The position numbers and the translations under genes are program-made. This document shows positions 8,406-17,365 of a stretch of 64,000 bases of DNA, in pieces. How positions within the stretch are numbered: position 1 is the stretch's first letter; the number at the start of each line of letters is the position of its first letter. Source of the DNA: an uncultured Flavobacteriales bacterium (GTDB lineage: Bacteria > Bacteroidota > Bacteroidia > CAIKAF01); contig CAIKAF010000033.1 in NCBI GenBank assembly GCA_903825395.1, positions 16,166 to 80,165 of the forward strand, given 5' to 3'. Below the pieces are notes generated by a model that did not search any database, was not told the origin of the DNA, and saw nothing but the letters and a program-made list of their open reading frames with translations.

Positions 8406-9758
8406 TTAACGGATGAAATCGTTCAGATTGGCATAAATAAGTAAAGCCAGAATAAGAATAAACCCAATGGTATTGGCCTTTTCCATGAATTTTTCTCCTG
8501 GAGGGCGGCCGGTAATCATTTCGAACAAAATGAAAATCATGTATCCGCCATCCAGCATAGGAATAGGCAGGAAATTCATAAAAGCCAAAATCAGAGAAAT
8601 GATGGCCGTCAGTTTCCAAAACGCCTTCCAGCTCCAATATTCGGGGAACAATTCGGTAAAGCGTTTAAATCCACCCACTTGCTTGTATGCGCCGGTGGAG
8701 GGTTTAAAAATCAATCCGAATTGCTTAACCTGATCGGCTATAGTTCTGTAAGCCAAACTGATGCCCGCGGGAAACGATTCGGCCAAAGAAAAATCAACAT
8801 GTGTAAATTTAAAGCCAACAGCTTCCAAATCAGTTCCCAACATAGGTAGGACACCTATTTTAGCCTCATTGTTGGTGGTTGCCTTAAGCAAAAGGGTATC
8901 GGCTCCGCGTTGAATGGTAAACTGAACGGTTTGATTGGGCTGAGCTAGTTTAGCCTGGACATCTTGAAAAGAACGTACGGGAGAGCTATCCACCTTGAGC
9001 ACAACATCACCGTTTAAAAGACCAGCCTTAGCGGCGGGAAAATCTGGAACTATGCTGTCAAAGATGGGTGGCAGGGCTGGCTCCAAAATACCACCGGCAC
9101 CTGCGGCCCTAATCAACTTATTTTTAAACCGTGGACTTAGTTCAAGTTGGACCGATTTGCCCTGCCGCAGCACCGACATATGCTTTACATCGTCCAACAG
9201 GAGCATCCGGGGGATGTCGGTGTAATTTTCGATCTCTTGGTTATCAATGGCATAAATGGCATCGCCTTGCATTAAACCTTCGTCGAACAAGGAAGAATCT
9301 GAAAAATGCATTCCGTATGGCATATTCTTGGGCGACATGCGGTCTTCGCCATAGGTCCAAAAAACCATGGCGAAAATGAAAAAGCCCGCAATCACATTGA
9401 CGATAATTCCTCCCAAAATAATAATCAACCGCTGCCACGCTGGTTTAGCACGGTATTCCCAAGGTTGAACCGGTTGTTTCAAGGCTTCTTTATCGTCAGA
9501 TTCATCCATCATGCCGGCAATTTTAACATAGCCACCTAATGGAAACCAACCCAATCCATATTCGGTATCGCCCTTTTTCCATTTGAAAATGGAGAATTTG
9601 AGCAAATGGGGGAAGGGGAATAAAAAGTCGAAGAACAGGTAAAACTTTTCTACTCGGGTTTTAAACAGCCGAGCGGCTAAATAGTGCCCCCCTTCATGCA
9701 ATACAATAAGCAAGGAAAGGCTAAGGAAAAACTGGGCGATTTGAATGATAATTCCCAT
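8406..9758 (-). CDS. rseP: RseP-family site-2 intramembrane zinc protease
   Basis: 450 aa, close to the E. coli protein. The zinc motif HEGGH is at residues 21-25 within the first membrane helix. A PDZ domain lies near residues 215-300 (PDFPAAKAGLLNGDVVLKV). The second active-site motif MLDGG is at 401-405, followed by a C-terminal helix. It cleaves membrane-anchored anti-sigma factors and signal peptide remnants. A TACCTTTG box 35 bp upstream suggests its own promoter. It is followed after 5 bp by the ALDH gene. Confidence 0.94.
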   Translation of the reverse strand: MGIIIQIAQFFLSLSLLIVLHEGGHYLAARLFKTRVEKFYLFFDFLFPFPHLLKFSIFKWKKGDTEYGLGWFPLGGYVKIAGMMDESDDKEALKQPVQPWEYRAKPAWQRLIIILGGIIVNVIAGFFIFAMVFWTYGEDRMSPKNMPYGMHFSDSSLFDEGLMQGDAIYAIDNQEIENYTDIPRMLLLDDVKHMSVLRQGKSVQLELSPRFKNKLIRAAGAGGILEPALPPIFDSIVPDFPAAKAGLLNGDVVLKVDSSPVRSFQDVQAKLAQPNQTVQFTIQRGADTLLLKATTNNEAKIGVLPMLGTDLEAVGFKFTHVDFSLAESFPAGISLAYRTIADQVKQFGLIFKPSTGAYKQVGGFKRFTELFPEYWSWKAFWKLTAIISLILAFMNFLPIPMLDGGYMIFILFEMITGRPPGEKFMEKANTIGFILILALLIYANLNDFIR

Positions 9759-9793
9759 AGGAAAAAAGAGCTATACTGAAATTAGACGGGCTG

Positions 9794-9801
9794 CAAAGGT
9801 A
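9794..9801 (-). promoter_or_regulatory. -7 box of the rseP promoter
   Basis: TACCTTTG on the minus strand in the 48-bp gap between the GH3-family gene and rseP. A TTG lies 23 bp upstream (9827-9825), somewhat farther than the usual 18-20. Confidence 0.55.
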
Positions 9802-9806
9802 GGGGT

Positions 9807-11306
9807 TTAGGCTGGAAGAATTGTCAAGGCATCTGCTATTTTCCGGTCATCGGCCAAACGAGGCACCTTATTTTGACCGCCAAGCTTTCCGACGGACTTC
9901 ATATAGTCGGTAAATCCATTGGAAACTACAGGGCAGATTTCCAAATGCCTAAGAATACTCCCTTCAATTAAATCTCGGTAGTAGGAATTTTGAGCTTGCA
10001 TTTGAGTGTCCAAAAACCGTTCTATTTCCGGGATATTTTCTGGTACCGAGCTAAATTCAATAAACCACTGATGCCTTGGAAGTCCATTGTCTTTAGGCTG
10101 AACCAATGGAGCCACATGGAATTCAAGGACATTTAAGTTAAACTGATGAATGGCGGCTTTCATGGCTAAATCTACCTCTTCTCCGATTACATGTTCTCCA
10201 AAAGCCGAAACAAAGTGCTTGATTCGGCCGGTCACCTTAATCCGATATGGATTTAGTGAAACAAACCGAACTGTATCGCCAATGACATAACCCCAAAGTC
10301 CGGCGTTCGTATTGAGAATTATGGCATAATTTTCATCGAGTTGAACCTGGTCGAGAGAAAGGCGAGTTGGGGAATCCGAGCCCATTTCTTTAGCGGGTAC
10401 AAACTCGTAAAAAATGCCAACATTGGTTTGCAGCAGCAATCCCTCTTCGGTTTGAGAATCCTGAAAAGCAATAAAACCTTCGCTGGCAGGATAGGTCTCA
10501 ATGGTTTTTACACCTTTGCCAAGAAGGCGCTCGAAACGTGCACGGTACGGTTCAAAATTTACTCCACCAAACACATAAAGACCAAGGTTTGGAAACAGGT
10601 CGGTTATGGTGGCGGCGGGAGAGCCCTGGAGCAGTTGTTCGAAGTACATTTGAACCCAACTGGGAATCCCTCCAATCAAGCGCAGATCCTTTCCTTTTGT
10701 CTCTTTTATAATGTGCTGTAATTTCAGTTCCCAATCTTCAATGCAATTGGTTTCCCAGGAAGGCAACTGATTCTTTTTTACAAATCCGGGAATGTGGTGA
10801 TTCACAATACCACTCAATCTCCCAGTTTTTATGGTTCCTATTTTATCGAGAATCGGACTTCCGGACAGGAAAATCATTTTCCCATCAAACACCGATGCAT
10901 CCTTGGTATCAGCGACATAGCAAAACACAGCGTTTCGGGCTGAGCCTACATGAAAGGGGAGGCTTTCCTTTGTTATGGGAATGAATTTTGTGCCGGAGGT
11001 GGTGCCCGATGTTTTTGCAAAATACATGGGGTATCCGGGCCACAGCACATTTGCTTGGCCCTTAATTGTCTTTTCTATGTAAGGGGCTAGTCCTTCATAA
11101 TCGGTAAGTGGAACGGCGGCCTTGAACTCCGCATAGGTCATCCCTGAACGAAATCCATGCTCAGATCCGAACACTGTTTTTTCTGCCCTATCAATCAGCT
11201 TATTAAACCAGAAATTCTGGTTTTCAATTGCCATTTTAGCCTGTTTTCGAATTCGTTTTGCCTGCCATGTGGCCAGAGGTAAAACAAAAAATGATTTGAT
11301 TCCCAT
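9807..11306 (-). CDS. GH3-family acyl-adenylate-forming protein
   Basis: 499 aa from ATG 11306 (MGIKSFFVLPL), whose A is shared with the TGA of the upstream M23 gene, a coupled start. The open frame extends 16 codons further upstream but that stretch overlaps the M23 gene. The adenylation motif AKTSGTTSGTKFIPIT (near residue 95) and the later motifs GLYVFGGVNFEPYR and GRIKHFVSAFGEHVIGEEVD are those of the GH3 auxin-conjugating fold. Plant members attach amino acids to hormones; bacterial members are mostly uncharacterised, so the substrate is unknown. Confidence 0.88.
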   Translation of the reverse strand: MGIKSFFVLPLATWQAKRIRKQAKMAIENQNFWFNKLIDRAEKTVFGSEHGFRSGMTYAEFKAAVPLTDYEGLAPYIEKTIKGQANVLWPGYPMYFAKTSGTTSGTKFIPITKESLPFHVGSARNAVFCYVADTKDASVFDGKMIFLSGSPILDKIGTIKTGRLSGIVNHHIPGFVKKNQLPSWETNCIEDWELKLQHIIKETKGKDLRLIGGIPSWVQMYFEQLLQGSPAATITDLFPNLGLYVFGGVNFEPYRARFERLLGKGVKTIETYPASEGFIAFQDSQTEEGLLLQTNVGIFYEFVPAKEMGSDSPTRLSLDQVQLDENYAIILNTNAGLWGYVIGDTVRFVSLNPYRIKVTGRIKHFVSAFGEHVIGEEVDLAMKAAIHQFNLNVLEFHVAPLVQPKDNGLPRHQWFIEFSSVPENIPEIERFLDTQMQAQNSYYRDLIEGSILRHLEICPVVSNGFTDYMKSVGKLGGQNKVPRLADDRKIADALTILPA

Positions 11307-12175
11307 CAAAAGCGAATAATTGAATTTGGGTCTAAAGGGGTTTGGTTGTACCAAATCTCGAAGTGCAATGGCTCCTGCGAAACGGCTTCGGATCTACCTG
11401 CAACCAAGGCAATGGGTTCTCCTGCCAGGACCGGATCTCCCTGGCGCTTAAGTAAAACCCCATTGTTTTTGTATATTGAAATCAGGTGGTGGTCGTGTTG
11501 AATGATGAGGGTATAGCCGCCGGTCATTGTCCAATCTGAAAACACAATAACGCCCGAAAGTACAGAACTAACCACCTCGTTTTTGACGGGTAGCAAATCC
11601 AGACCATATTTTCCTGCATCCAGGTTAAAGGAATCAACGATGTTCCCCTTAAAGGGTGGGAAAAACAATGCAGAAGGGAAATCCCGTGGTTTGTTTGATG
11701 CGCTTCGCAGGGCCAACTTTTCATCCATTTCAAATTGCTTTCTGAATGTGGAATCCACTTTAGACCTTCTGTAATCGGGTAGATAATTGATTAAATTTGA
11801 ATCTGGAATATTGGGAATGGATTGAGGAATTGGGGCTCCGGATAGCACCGCCTGAATATTGCCCAACAACACTTCTTTTTTATTTAAATCGTCTTTTAAG
11901 GAATCGGCTTGGAACATGAGTTCCTGCAATCGGATTCTAATTTGGGGATCGGCATAGCCCGGTATGTATTCTCGAAAGGGAGTAAAGGCCACCAAATAAA
12001 TGGTAAGCAACACCATTGCCATCAGCGTACCCCCAAATAGAATTATAAGGCGCAGCAGCGAAAGCCTAAATGTCCTTTTATTGGCAAAATCAGATTCATC
12101 CAGCACTTGAATCCGGTAGCGATGCCTGAGTCTTAGGCCAATTTTTTGGAGATATCGAGGGATATTTTTTTCCAT
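11306..12175 (-). CDS. Degenerate M23 (LytM-fold) membrane protein
   Basis: 289 aa. There is a cytosolic N-terminus, a membrane helix near residues 35-55 (LLRLIILFGGTLMAMVLLTI), a coiled-coil stretch (ELMFQADSLKDDLNKKEVLL) and a C-terminal M23 fold. Canonical zinc motifs HxxxD and HxH are not intact: the first reads KYGLD (His replaced by Lys) and the second PLHFEIW (first His replaced by Pro). It therefore probably does not cut peptidoglycan itself and may act like EnvC/NlpD as an activator or scaffold. It follows the radical-SAM gene by 22 bp and couples to the GH3 gene by TGATG. Confidence 0.85.
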   Translation of the reverse strand: MEKNIPRYLQKIGLRLRHRYRIQVLDESDFANKRTFRLSLLRLIILFGGTLMAMVLLTIYLVAFTPFREYIPGYADPQIRIRLQELMFQADSLKDDLNKKEVLLGNIQAVLSGAPIPQSIPNIPDSNLINYLPDYRRSKVDSTFRKQFEMDEKLALRSASNKPRDFPSALFFPPFKGNIVDSFNLDAGKYGLDLLPVKNEVVSSVLSGVIVFSDWTMTGGYTLIIQHDHHLISIYKNNGVLLKRQGDPVLAGEPIALVAGRSEAVSQEPLHFEIWYNQTPLDPNSIIRF

Positions 12176-12197
12176 AATCGTGGAGAAAAGTACGCAA

Positions 12198-13223
12198 TCA
12201 AGCCCAAACTTTCGTTCCTTCTGTGCAGTTGGTACAGATGTCTATTTTTGACCTGGACTGAAGAATGGCTTTCCTGAAATTGGTGTAGGGTTTATCTTTC
12301 CAAATGTGCGCCAGCTCTTTTTCTTGAATGTTGCCCATTTGATGCGTGGCGTCTTTATCAAAGCAGCAAGGCACGATTCGTCCGTCCCAAGTCATAACGC
12401 AGCCGCTCCACATTCTCCAACATTGATTTAGCAACGGATTTTTTATTTCGAGTGTACCTGCTGAGGTTGCTCGATAGCGGCTGTATTTTGATTCATCCGG
12501 AACCAGTGGATGATCGGCCACCAAATCGTACACCTGAGCGGTTTTAAATACAACCCGGTCGGCACCAAGCTCTTTGGCCTTGGCTTCTACCAAATCCTTC
12601 TCATGGATATTGGGCTTTACCAATAAATTTTGAACTACGATTTCCGGTGTTTTTTTCCCCGCAATCACTCTGGCCTGATGGATGTTGTGTATTCCTTCTA
12701 ACACTTTTTCTACTTGACCGCCAATGCGGTAATTTTGATACACCTCTTGACTGGCCCCATCGAGTGAAATGATAATGCGGTGCAATCCACTTTCTACCAC
12801 TCGTTCAGCCATTTTAGGAGTCAGATAATGCGCATTGGTGCTGGTTGAGGTAAAAATATTACGCTGCACAGCAAAGTTTACCAAATCCAAAAATTTAGGG
12901 TGCAAAAAAGGTTCACCCTGGAAATAAAAATTGAGGTAAACCACATGATGTGCAATAGAATCTAAAAATGGTTGGAACACCTTTGCGTCCAACATGCCGG
13001 TGGGTCGGGTAAAACTTCGGAGTCCAGATGGGCACTCTGGACATCTTAGATTGCAAGAGGTGGTGGGTTCCACCGACAAGGAGAATGGCAAACCCCAAAT
13101 TATGGGCCGCTTTTGAATTCTACTCAACCAAAAACTCAATAAAATCAAGAGCGCATTTACTGCTCTGTGAACGCTCCAAGATTGAATTAAGGCTTTGTGG
13201 GCAGCAAATGAATAGGTATTCAT
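12198..13223 (-). CDS. Radical SAM/SPASM-domain protein
   Basis: 341 aa. The [4Fe-4S]-SAM motif CNLRCPEC has cysteines at 57, 61 and 64. The C-terminal SPASM-type region has Cys in LLNQCWRMWSGC, GRIVPCCFDKDA and DICTNCTEG, giving seven candidate ligands for auxiliary clusters. Such proteins modify peptides or RNA/cofactor substrates; the substrate is not predictable here. The start ATG overlaps the rbfA stop (ATGA at 13220-13223), so translation is coupled. Confidence 0.9.
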   Translation of the reverse strand: MNTYSFAAHKALIQSWSVHRAVNALLILLSFWLSRIQKRPIIWGLPFSLSVEPTTSCNLRCPECPSGLRSFTRPTGMLDAKVFQPFLDSIAHHVVYLNFYFQGEPFLHPKFLDLVNFAVQRNIFTSTSTNAHYLTPKMAERVVESGLHRIIISLDGASQEVYQNYRIGGQVEKVLEGIHNIHQARVIAGKKTPEIVVQNLLVKPNIHEKDLVEAKAKELGADRVVFKTAQVYDLVADHPLVPDESKYSRYRATSAGTLEIKNPLLNQCWRMWSGCVMTWDGRIVPCCFDKDATHQMGNIQEKELAHIWKDKPYTNFRKAILQSRSKIDICTNCTEGTKVWA

Positions 13224-13591
13224 TTTTTCGACTCGGAGGGGCCTGATTTACCAATTTGATGGAGCAGGTCGTCAATGCGTTGTGCGTATTCGGCAGAATC
13301 GTCGTGATAGAAATGCAATTCGGGTACAATCCGAAGGGATTTTCCAAGTTCTTTACCCAATTGAAAGCGAATGCTTCGGGAGGCGGCTATCAGGGCATCA
13401 ATAATTTGATGGGTTGAGCCCGGACCTAATAAACTCAAGTAAATTCTAGCTACAGATAAATCTGGAGAGATGCGCACTTTTGTGACGCTGGTTAAGCCGG
13501 AAGGATTGAAGGATTTACCTTCTTTCAAAAAAAAATCGCCCAAGGCTTTTTGGAGCAATCTAGCCACTTTTTGTTGCCGTAAAGATTCCAT
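13220..13591 (-). CDS. rbfA: 30S ribosome-binding factor RbfA
   Basis: 123 aa. It has an N-terminal helix (SLRQQKVARLLQKALGDFF) and the KH-like core with VTKVRISPDLSVARIYLSL, followed by IRFQLGKELGKSLRIVPELH, which is diagnostic of RbfA. It helps 16S rRNA 5'-end maturation and cold adaptation. A TACCTTTA box ends only 4 bp before the ATG (13603-13596), which suggests a leaderless mRNA. First gene of a minus-strand set running to the ALDH gene. Confidence 0.93.
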   Translation of the reverse strand: MESLRQQKVARLLQKALGDFFLKEGKSFNPSGLTSVTKVRISPDLSVARIYLSLLGPGSTHQIIDALIAASRSIRFQLGKELGKSLRIVPELHFYHDDSAEYAQRIDDLLHQIGKSGPSESKK

Positions 13592-13732
13592 GGAGTAAAG
13601 GTATGAAAAGGAACAGGTTGAAATACTCCTTTTTTTATTTCATTGAAAGAATCACCTTTTTTCCTGATGAAACTCATTTTAGACTGGGGGCAAATCAATG
13701 AACTTTGCTGTACACAATAAAACCTAAATCGT

Positions 13733-14152
13733 ATGAAAAAGCGAGAGCCAGTATCAGCCATAATGACCAAATCAGTAGTCACGGCACAACTAAAAACCGA
13801 TGATTTAAGATCGGTTAAGGAAGAATTCCTGAAACATAAAATCAGGCATATACCCATTCTAGATGGTCATGAGCTGGTGGGAATTGTCAGTAAAAACGAC
13901 TTGATGCGCTTGTCGTTTGGGAACTTATTTGAGGGACAAGAATCGGCCGATGAAGCCATTTTTGACATGTTGAGCATCGAACAAGTCATGAGCCAACACC
14001 CCACCACAGTTCGGCCTGACACCGAAATCAGAGAGGTAGCCAAAATATTTGTAGAGCAAGATTTTCATTCCTTGCCCGTAATGGAAAACAAGGAATTAAA
14101 AGGTATTGTAACCAGCACCGATGTGATGGACTATCTGCTGAGACAGTATTAA
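13733..14152 (+). CDS. CBS-pair domain protein
   Basis: 139 aa made of two CBS motifs: about 5-65 (VSAIMTKSVVTAQLKTDDLR, HIPILDGHELVGIVSKNDLM) and 78-139 (IEQVMSQHPTTVRPDTEIRE, SLPVMENKELKGIVTSTDVM). CBS pairs bind adenosine nucleotides and regulate partner proteins. It is a stand-alone module with no fused domain, divergent from rbfA and followed by a clear terminator. Partner unknown. Confidence 0.93.
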   Translation: MKKREPVSAIMTKSVVTAQLKTDDLRSVKEEFLKHKIRHIPILDGHELVGIVSKNDLMRLSFGNLFEGQESADEAIFDMLSIEQVMSQHPTTVRPDTEIREVAKIFVEQDFHSLPVMENKELKGIVTSTDVMDYLLRQY

Positions 14153-14185
14153 GCCACCAATTTCGAAACTTAAAAACAGCGATTC

Positions 14186-14214
14186 AAAGCCCCACCAAGG
14201 ATGGTGGGCCTTTT
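14186..14214 (+). terminator. Intrinsic terminator of the CBS gene
   Basis: CCCACC (14191-14196) pairs with GGTGGG (14203-14208) around AAGGAT, extended by AAAG/CTTT across a C-C mismatch, and followed by T residues. It lies 33 bp after the CBS stop codon. Confidence 0.75.
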
Positions 14215-14400
14215 AAGCTTGGTGGTCTGCGAGTTAAAGGGGTATCGGCTTCATTTAGTAAAAACCGGTTTACTTCATTCTAGGGGATTATAGATTCAGG
14301 CAAAAAATATGATTCCCAGACAGAAAAAAACAGCCAAATCGATGTTCAAAGGATTTTTTCCTTGTATATTCGTGCCCTTAAATCTGACTGTACTTCGATT

Positions 14401-16548
14401 ATGGCTGTAATAGGAAACATTAGAAAACGGGGAACCTTACTCTTAGTAGTAATTGGGCTTTCCATGGTGGCTTTCATTTTGGGTGAATTTTTACCCAGAA
14501 TTTTTTCTGAATCTTCAGATACTGGAATCGCAAGCATCAATGGAACAGAAGTTCATGTAAATTCATTTACAGAATTGTATTCAGGGGTGGTTTTAGATTG
14601 GCAATATGCCAACCCAGATGCCGAAATGAATGAGGATACCCGTACCCAACTTTCCGGGCAAACCTGGAAAAAATTACTGGATTCTCTTGTCTTTTATAAA
14701 GAATACCGAAATGCAGGGTTGCGGGTTAGCGTTGCCGAGCTGGAAGACATGTTGACCGGTAGAACTGTACACCCCTTAATTCAGCAGTATTTCCCCGACC
14801 CCACTACCCAACAATTTAGTCCAGATGCCGTTCGTAGGTTCGCCAATCAATTTGCCAATGTTCCAGCAGATATGGAGCCCGAGCAGGCTAAATCGTTCTA
14901 TCAAGCTCAAACCCAGTGGGCTCAGCTTCAAGAAGGCATTAAAGACGAACGTTTGTCATCTAAATATTTCAACTTAGTCCGAAATGGTATTTACGCTCCG
15001 GCAAAATTGGTAGAGAATTTTTACCATCAATCTGCTGATATGTACAGCGGTGCATTTGCCATGCTATCCTATTTTTCTGTACCCGATTCTAGTTTTGAAC
15101 CTTCGGAGTCTGAAATGAAATCCTACTTCTCCAAAAATTCCTGGAAGTTTAAGCGGAATCCAGGCTGGAGGATGCAATACGCCGTTTTTGAAGCCCTTCC
15201 AACTGCTTCTGATTCAGCCGCTCTTAGAAATGAATTGTTGAGCTTGATTCCAGAATTTAACAGTACTGAGTCTGATTCGTTGTTTGTTATGAGCAATTCA
15301 GAAAACAAAGAAGATGAACCCAGTTATTTCAAAGAAAATACCTTACCTGCAGCCTTAGATTCTTCCCTGTTTTCAGCTATAAATGGCAAGGTAGTGGGTC
15401 CGGTAATTCACAATGGACAGTTTATTGTTGGAAAGAAAATTGAAGAGAAATTTGAGTCCGACAGTTTGTTTTTGCACCATATATTCTTCCAACCTACCAC
15501 AGAAGCCGAAGTGGAAACCAAAAAGGCCAAACGCGATAGTGTTTTAAAATTATTGGAAGCCGGAGCAGATTTCTTTGCATTGGCGGCACAGTTTAGCGAT
15601 ATTCCAAGCGCGGCGGAAGACAGTGGAAAATTGAATTGGATTACTCGGGCCATGCCTGAAGCCCCTTCATTTTTGGATTCAGCCTTTTTAACCCCTTCCA
15701 GAAAATTCATCGCAGCCAATTCTACCGGTGGCTACCACATCCTCAAGCAAACCAAGTACACAAAACCCAAAAAACAAGTTTTGGTTGCTCAGTTAACTAG
15801 AACCATAGAGCCGTCTAAAGAAACCAGAGACGCCGCCTTTAGCAAAGCCTCAGATTTTTCGTCTAAGGCCAATGCCAAAGGTGAAAAAGCGAAAGCCTAT
15901 TTTGATGAGTCCCGAAGCACTGGAATGGTACGCATTGAATACGATATGTTAAAATCAGCATCCCGTCGGCTTCGCACCTTGCCCGAAACCGGAGAAGTTG
16001 TGCGCTGGGCATTGGGAGCCAAAGTCGGAGAAGTTTCGCAAGTGTTTACGTCGAACAATACATTTATTGTTGGGTTTTTGGAGCAGAAAGATAGTTTCAG
16101 TCCCGAAATGGCCGATGTTATTAATGAAGTGCGTGAAGAAGTACGCAAAGAGAAAAAGGCAGCAGAGATGACTTCAAAACTGCAAGAAGCCTTAGCCAAA
16201 AATAAAAATGATTTGAACTTGGCCGCCACCTCATTAGGAGCCATGTACACCCCCTTAAACGGAATTTCACCAAATGGTTCTATTCCCGGATTGGGCATGG
16301 AGCCGAAGTTTAGCGGAGTAATGTCAGGAATGAAAGCCGGTCAAATTTCAAAACCAATTCAGGGATCGTACGGAGTTTATGTCATTCAGTTGAGCCAAGT
16401 AGTACCTGCAGCCAAATCCTCAGATAATTCTTTGTACAAAAATCAATGGAAAAGCCAAGTATTGGGTTCAATTACCCAAGCCATTCCGGCGGCCATTGAA
16501 GATGTGTATGAAGTACGAGATTGGAGATACAAATTCGGATCATACTAA
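14401..16548 (+). CDS. SurA/PpiD-like peptidyl-prolyl isomerase (periplasmic foldase)
   Basis: 715 aa from ATG 14401 (MAVIGNIRKRGTLLLVVIGL). An in-frame ATG at 14362 lies just before a TATATTCG promoter-like box (14365-14372) and is disfavoured. There is a single N-terminal membrane helix (residues 10-30), then a SurA_N-type helical region (about 40-200). A parvulin domain falls at about 335-450 (LHHIFFQPTTEAEVE, FALAAQFSDIPSAAEDSGKL), with a second parvulin-like part near the C-terminus. It is typical of the Bacteroidota PpiD-type membrane-anchored chaperone for outer-membrane protein folding. A perfect hairpin follows the stop. Confidence 0.9.
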   Translation: MAVIGNIRKRGTLLLVVIGLSMVAFILGEFLPRIFSESSDTGIASINGTEVHVNSFTELYSGVVLDWQYANPDAEMNEDTRTQLSGQTWKKLLDSLVFYKEYRNAGLRVSVAELEDMLTGRTVHPLIQQYFPDPTTQQFSPDAVRRFANQFANVPADMEPEQAKSFYQAQTQWAQLQEGIKDERLSSKYFNLVRNGIYAPAKLVENFYHQSADMYSGAFAMLSYFSVPDSSFEPSESEMKSYFSKNSWKFKRNPGWRMQYAVFEALPTASDSAALRNELLSLIPEFNSTESDSLFVMSNSENKEDEPSYFKENTLPAALDSSLFSAINGKVVGPVIHNGQFIVGKKIEEKFESDSLFLHHIFFQPTTEAEVETKKAKRDSVLKLLEAGADFFALAAQFSDIPSAAEDSGKLNWITRAMPEAPSFLDSAFLTPSRKFIAANSTGGYHILKQTKYTKPKKQVLVAQLTRTIEPSKETRDAAFSKASDFSSKANAKGEKAKAYFDESRSTGMVRIEYDMLKSASRRLRTLPETGEVVRWALGAKVGEVSQVFTSNNTFIVGFLEQKDSFSPEMADVINEVREEVRKEKKAAEMTSKLQEALAKNKNDLNLAATSLGAMYTPLNGISPNGSIPGLGMEPKFSGVMSGMKAGQISKPIQGSYGVYVIQLSQVVPAAKSSDNSLYKNQWKSQVLGSITQAIPAAIEDVYEVRDWRYKFGSY

Positions 16549-16563
16549 GAACGTTTAGGTTCA

Positions 16564-16592
16564 GCGAAGTCCGGGAATCACCCGGACTTCGC
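16564..16592 (+). terminator. Perfect 12-bp hairpin after the SurA/PpiD gene
   Basis: GCGAAGTCCGGG (16564-16575) and CCCGGACTTCGC (16581-16592) are exact reverse complements with loop AATCA, followed by GTTTAATG. The T-tract is short. It lies 15 bp after the stop and 20 bp before the next promoter box. Confidence 0.8.
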
Positions 16593-16611
16593 GTTTAATG
16601 CCTATCCTAAC

Positions 16612-16619
16612 TATCTTTG
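16612..16619 (+). promoter_or_regulatory. -7 box for the GGGPS-PnuC-NadR set
   Basis: TATCTTTG matches TAnnTTTG exactly and ends 5 bp before the ATG at 16625. It follows a terminator hairpin, which supports a new transcript beginning here with almost no leader. No good TTG was found at the expected distance. Confidence 0.6.
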
Positions 16620-16624
16620 GTGGC

Positions 16625-17365
16625 ATGCCATTCAAATCTACTACAACCGCCCTACTTCAATCCTTGCCCCCAAAGGCTTGGGGCTTGCTATTAGATCCCG
16701 ACAAATTTCATTTTGATGAGCTGTTCATCCGACTAACCATAGCAGATGAACTGGGCTGCTCTGTCATTTTAATTGGAACAAGTTCTACCATACACAGCGA
16801 AGCCGGAGCGCAATTGCTTCAATTGGTCCGCAGCCACACTTCCATTCCTGTAGTACAATTCCCCGGCCCGGATAATGCCTTGCTGCCCGGTACCGATGCC
16901 CTTTTGTTTTTATCTCTGATCAGTGGACGCAATCCAGAATTTCTGATTGGTCATCAGATAAAAACCGCAAAGCAAGTGGTCAAGCTGAATACTGAAATAA
17001 TTCCAACAGGGTATATTTTAATGGATGGAGGACATACAACCACCGCCCACCGGGTTTCGGCCACCTCTCCCCTGCCCTCAACCGACAGTAATTTGGCGGC
17101 CAAAACCGCTTTAGCCGGAGCATTGCTAGGAATGAAACTCATGTATTTGGATTCCGGTTCCGGGGCATCCATACCCGTTCAGGAACAGGTTATCAAAGCG
17201 GTAAAAGCAGAAGTCGATGTTCCCGTTTGGGTTGGTGGCGGCTTAAGAAATAGCCTGGACATTAAAAAAGCCTGGGAAGCCGGGGCAGATTTAATCATTA
17301 TTGGAAACTTGGGGGAAGAAAATCCGGAGCTTCTGCGCCAAACATTAGCCCATGCATTGGGATAA
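16625..17365 (+). CDS. Geranylgeranylglyceryl-phosphate synthase family protein (PcrB/GGGPS)
   Basis: 246 aa from ATG 16625 (MPFKSTTTALLQSLPPKAWG); an upstream in-frame ATG at 16598 would place the promoter box inside the gene. It is a TIM barrel with LLLDPDKF at the N-terminus, PTGYILMDGGHTTTAHRV in the middle and the phosphate-binding VWVGGGLRNSLDIKKAWEAG, DLIIIGNLGEE at the end. The family transfers a polyprenyl group to sn-glycerol-1-phosphate. Some Bacteroidetes members are known as genuine GGGP synthases. It overlaps pnuC by 14 bp. Exact prenyl length is not predictable from what I see. Confidence 0.88.
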   Translation: MPFKSTTTALLQSLPPKAWGLLLDPDKFHFDELFIRLTIADELGCSVILIGTSSTIHSEAGAQLLQLVRSHTSIPVVQFPGPDNALLPGTDALLFLSLISGRNPEFLIGHQIKTAKQVVKLNTEIIPTGYILMDGGHTTTAHRVSATSPLPSTDSNLAAKTALAGALLGMKLMYLDSGSGASIPVQEQVIKAVKAEVDVPVWVGGGLRNSLDIKKAWEAGADLIIIGNLGEENPELLRQTLAHALG

